A stretch of DNA of 7,663 bases from contig CAIYWM010000822.1 in NCBI GenBank assembly GCA_903929895.1, positions 1 to 7,663 of the forward strand, read 5' to 3'. Numbering within the stretch: the stretch's first letter is position 1; the number at the start of each line of letters is the position of its first letter. A program made the translations under genes and the position numbers. Below are positions 7,088 to 7,663 of the stretch, piece by piece. The notes under the pieces were generated by a model. The model ran no database searches, was not told the origin of the DNA, and worked only from the letters and a program-made list of their open reading frames with translations. The stretch comes from an uncultured Alphaproteobacteria bacterium. GTDB lineage: Bacteria > Pseudomonadota > Alphaproteobacteria > Reyranellales > Reyranellaceae.

Positions 7088-7663
7088 ATGTTCGCTGACA
7101 AGATCGCAGAAAGCTCCAGCACGACCGGCACCGGCACGTTCTTGCTGGCCGGCGCGGTCGGGGCCTACAGGACCTGGCGCACGGGATTCAGCACGAACAC
7201 CGTCGTGTTCTACCTGGCGAGCAACAGCACGGGCACGATCTGGGAAATCGGCTACGGCAGCTTCGCCACCGGCAGTCCCGATACGCTCACCCGGACACTG
7301 ATCGCCAGCAGCACCGGCAGCCTGATCAATTGGTCGGCCACGCCTTACTACATCTATTCGATCCCCACGGCAGCGGCGATGGCGCACCAGGTCGCAGGCG
7401 GCCTCGCAGCCGCGCGACCGGCATGGGCACAAGCGGGCCTCGGCTGGCTCGATCACACGATCGGGCGGGCCGTTACCTGGGTAAAGAAGCGCTGGACCGG
7501 TGCCGTTGATATCGAGGAAGGGCGCTTCGACATCGCCAACGGCCTGTTCACGCCCAGCCCACGCAACACGTGGGTCGATAACGGTGCAGCCGGGTTGACC
7601 ATGCTGGCCACGCATATCGGCAAGGTCATCCTGTTCGACACGACGGCCGCCGCGCGCACCTTC
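7088..7663 (+). CDS. Tail-tip/tail-fibre protein, N-terminal part (3' partial)
   Basis: An ATG at 7088 has AAGG (7079-7082) 5 bases upstream and opens a frame with no stop for 192 codons to the window end. The first 95 residues match a domain often seen at the start of phage tail-tip or fibre proteins: M-F-A-D-K-I-A-E-S-S-S-T-T-G-T-G-T-F, then G-A-V-G-A-Y-R-T-W, then I-W-E-I-G-Y-G, then T-L-T-R-T-L-I-A-S-S-T-G and N-W-S-A. After about residue 98 the sequence changes: a linker with basic V-T-W-V-K-K-R-W (about 130-137), a beta-rich stretch, then H-I-G-K-V-I-L-F-D-T-T-A-A-A-R-T-F at the cut edge. The last motif is of the kind found in trimeric beta-structured fibre domains. It probably anchors at the tail tip and carries host-contacting domains further on. 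The full length and the C-terminal specificity part are not visible. Confidence 0.82.
   Translation, partial: MFADKIAESSSTTGTGTFLLAGAVGAYRTWRTGFSTNTVVFYLASNSTGTIWEIGYGSFATGSPDTLTRTLIASSTGSLINWSATPYYIYSIPTAAAMAHQVAGGLAAARPAWAQAGLGWLDHTIGRAVTWVKKRWTGAVDIEEGRFDIANGLFTPSPRNTWVDNGAAGLTMLATHIGKVILFDTTAAARTF

Noticed and set aside
6455..7615. A 386-codon open frame on the - strand
   Set aside because: It mirrors two well-supported + strand genes with ribosome binding sites and family-like motifs, and its composition is that of a shadow frame.

Overview
The window is a compact, GC-rich (about two-thirds G+C by eye) piece of the tail-morphogenesis region of a siphovirus or prophage. All genes lie on the + strand and are packed end to end with overlaps or gaps of at most 9 bases. 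The high GC, the GC-rich third codon positions and the protein families suggest a proteobacterial host (beta, gamma or alpha). Nothing here fixes the host further. No integrase, tRNA, att site, insertion sequence, CRISPR array or stand-alone promoter or terminator was seen.

Layout from left to right: (1) the last 34 codons of an unidentified gene, overlapping the next start by ATGA; (2) a tail assembly chaperone gene at 103-525, equivalent in position to lambda G; (3) a second frame, 522-911, with no good start of its own. It is joined to the chaperone by a classic -1 slippery heptamer (A AAA AAC, 516-522) placed directly before the chaperone stop codon, giving a predicted 269-residue G-T type fusion; (4) a 1189-residue tape measure protein at 915-4484; (5) a 584-residue tail-tip protein with a hub-like core at 4484-6238; (6) a 278-residue distal tail protein with a galactose-binding-like beta-sandwich pattern at 6242-7078; (7) the first 192 codons of a tail-tip or tail-fibre protein at 7088-7663, cut by the window end.

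Together these proteins would build the tail of a long flexible-tailed phage. The short chaperone and its frameshifted fusion coat the tape measure and recruit tail tube subunits. The tape measure sets tail length and probably helps DNA cross the host membrane. The three downstream proteins would form the tail tip and host-contacting structures. The strongest point for a second look is the programmed frameshift. It follows the known lambda G/GT logic, but the slippery heptamer abuts the stop codon and a small GC-rich hairpin starts 6 bases downstream. I found no evidence for a wholly new type of system here.
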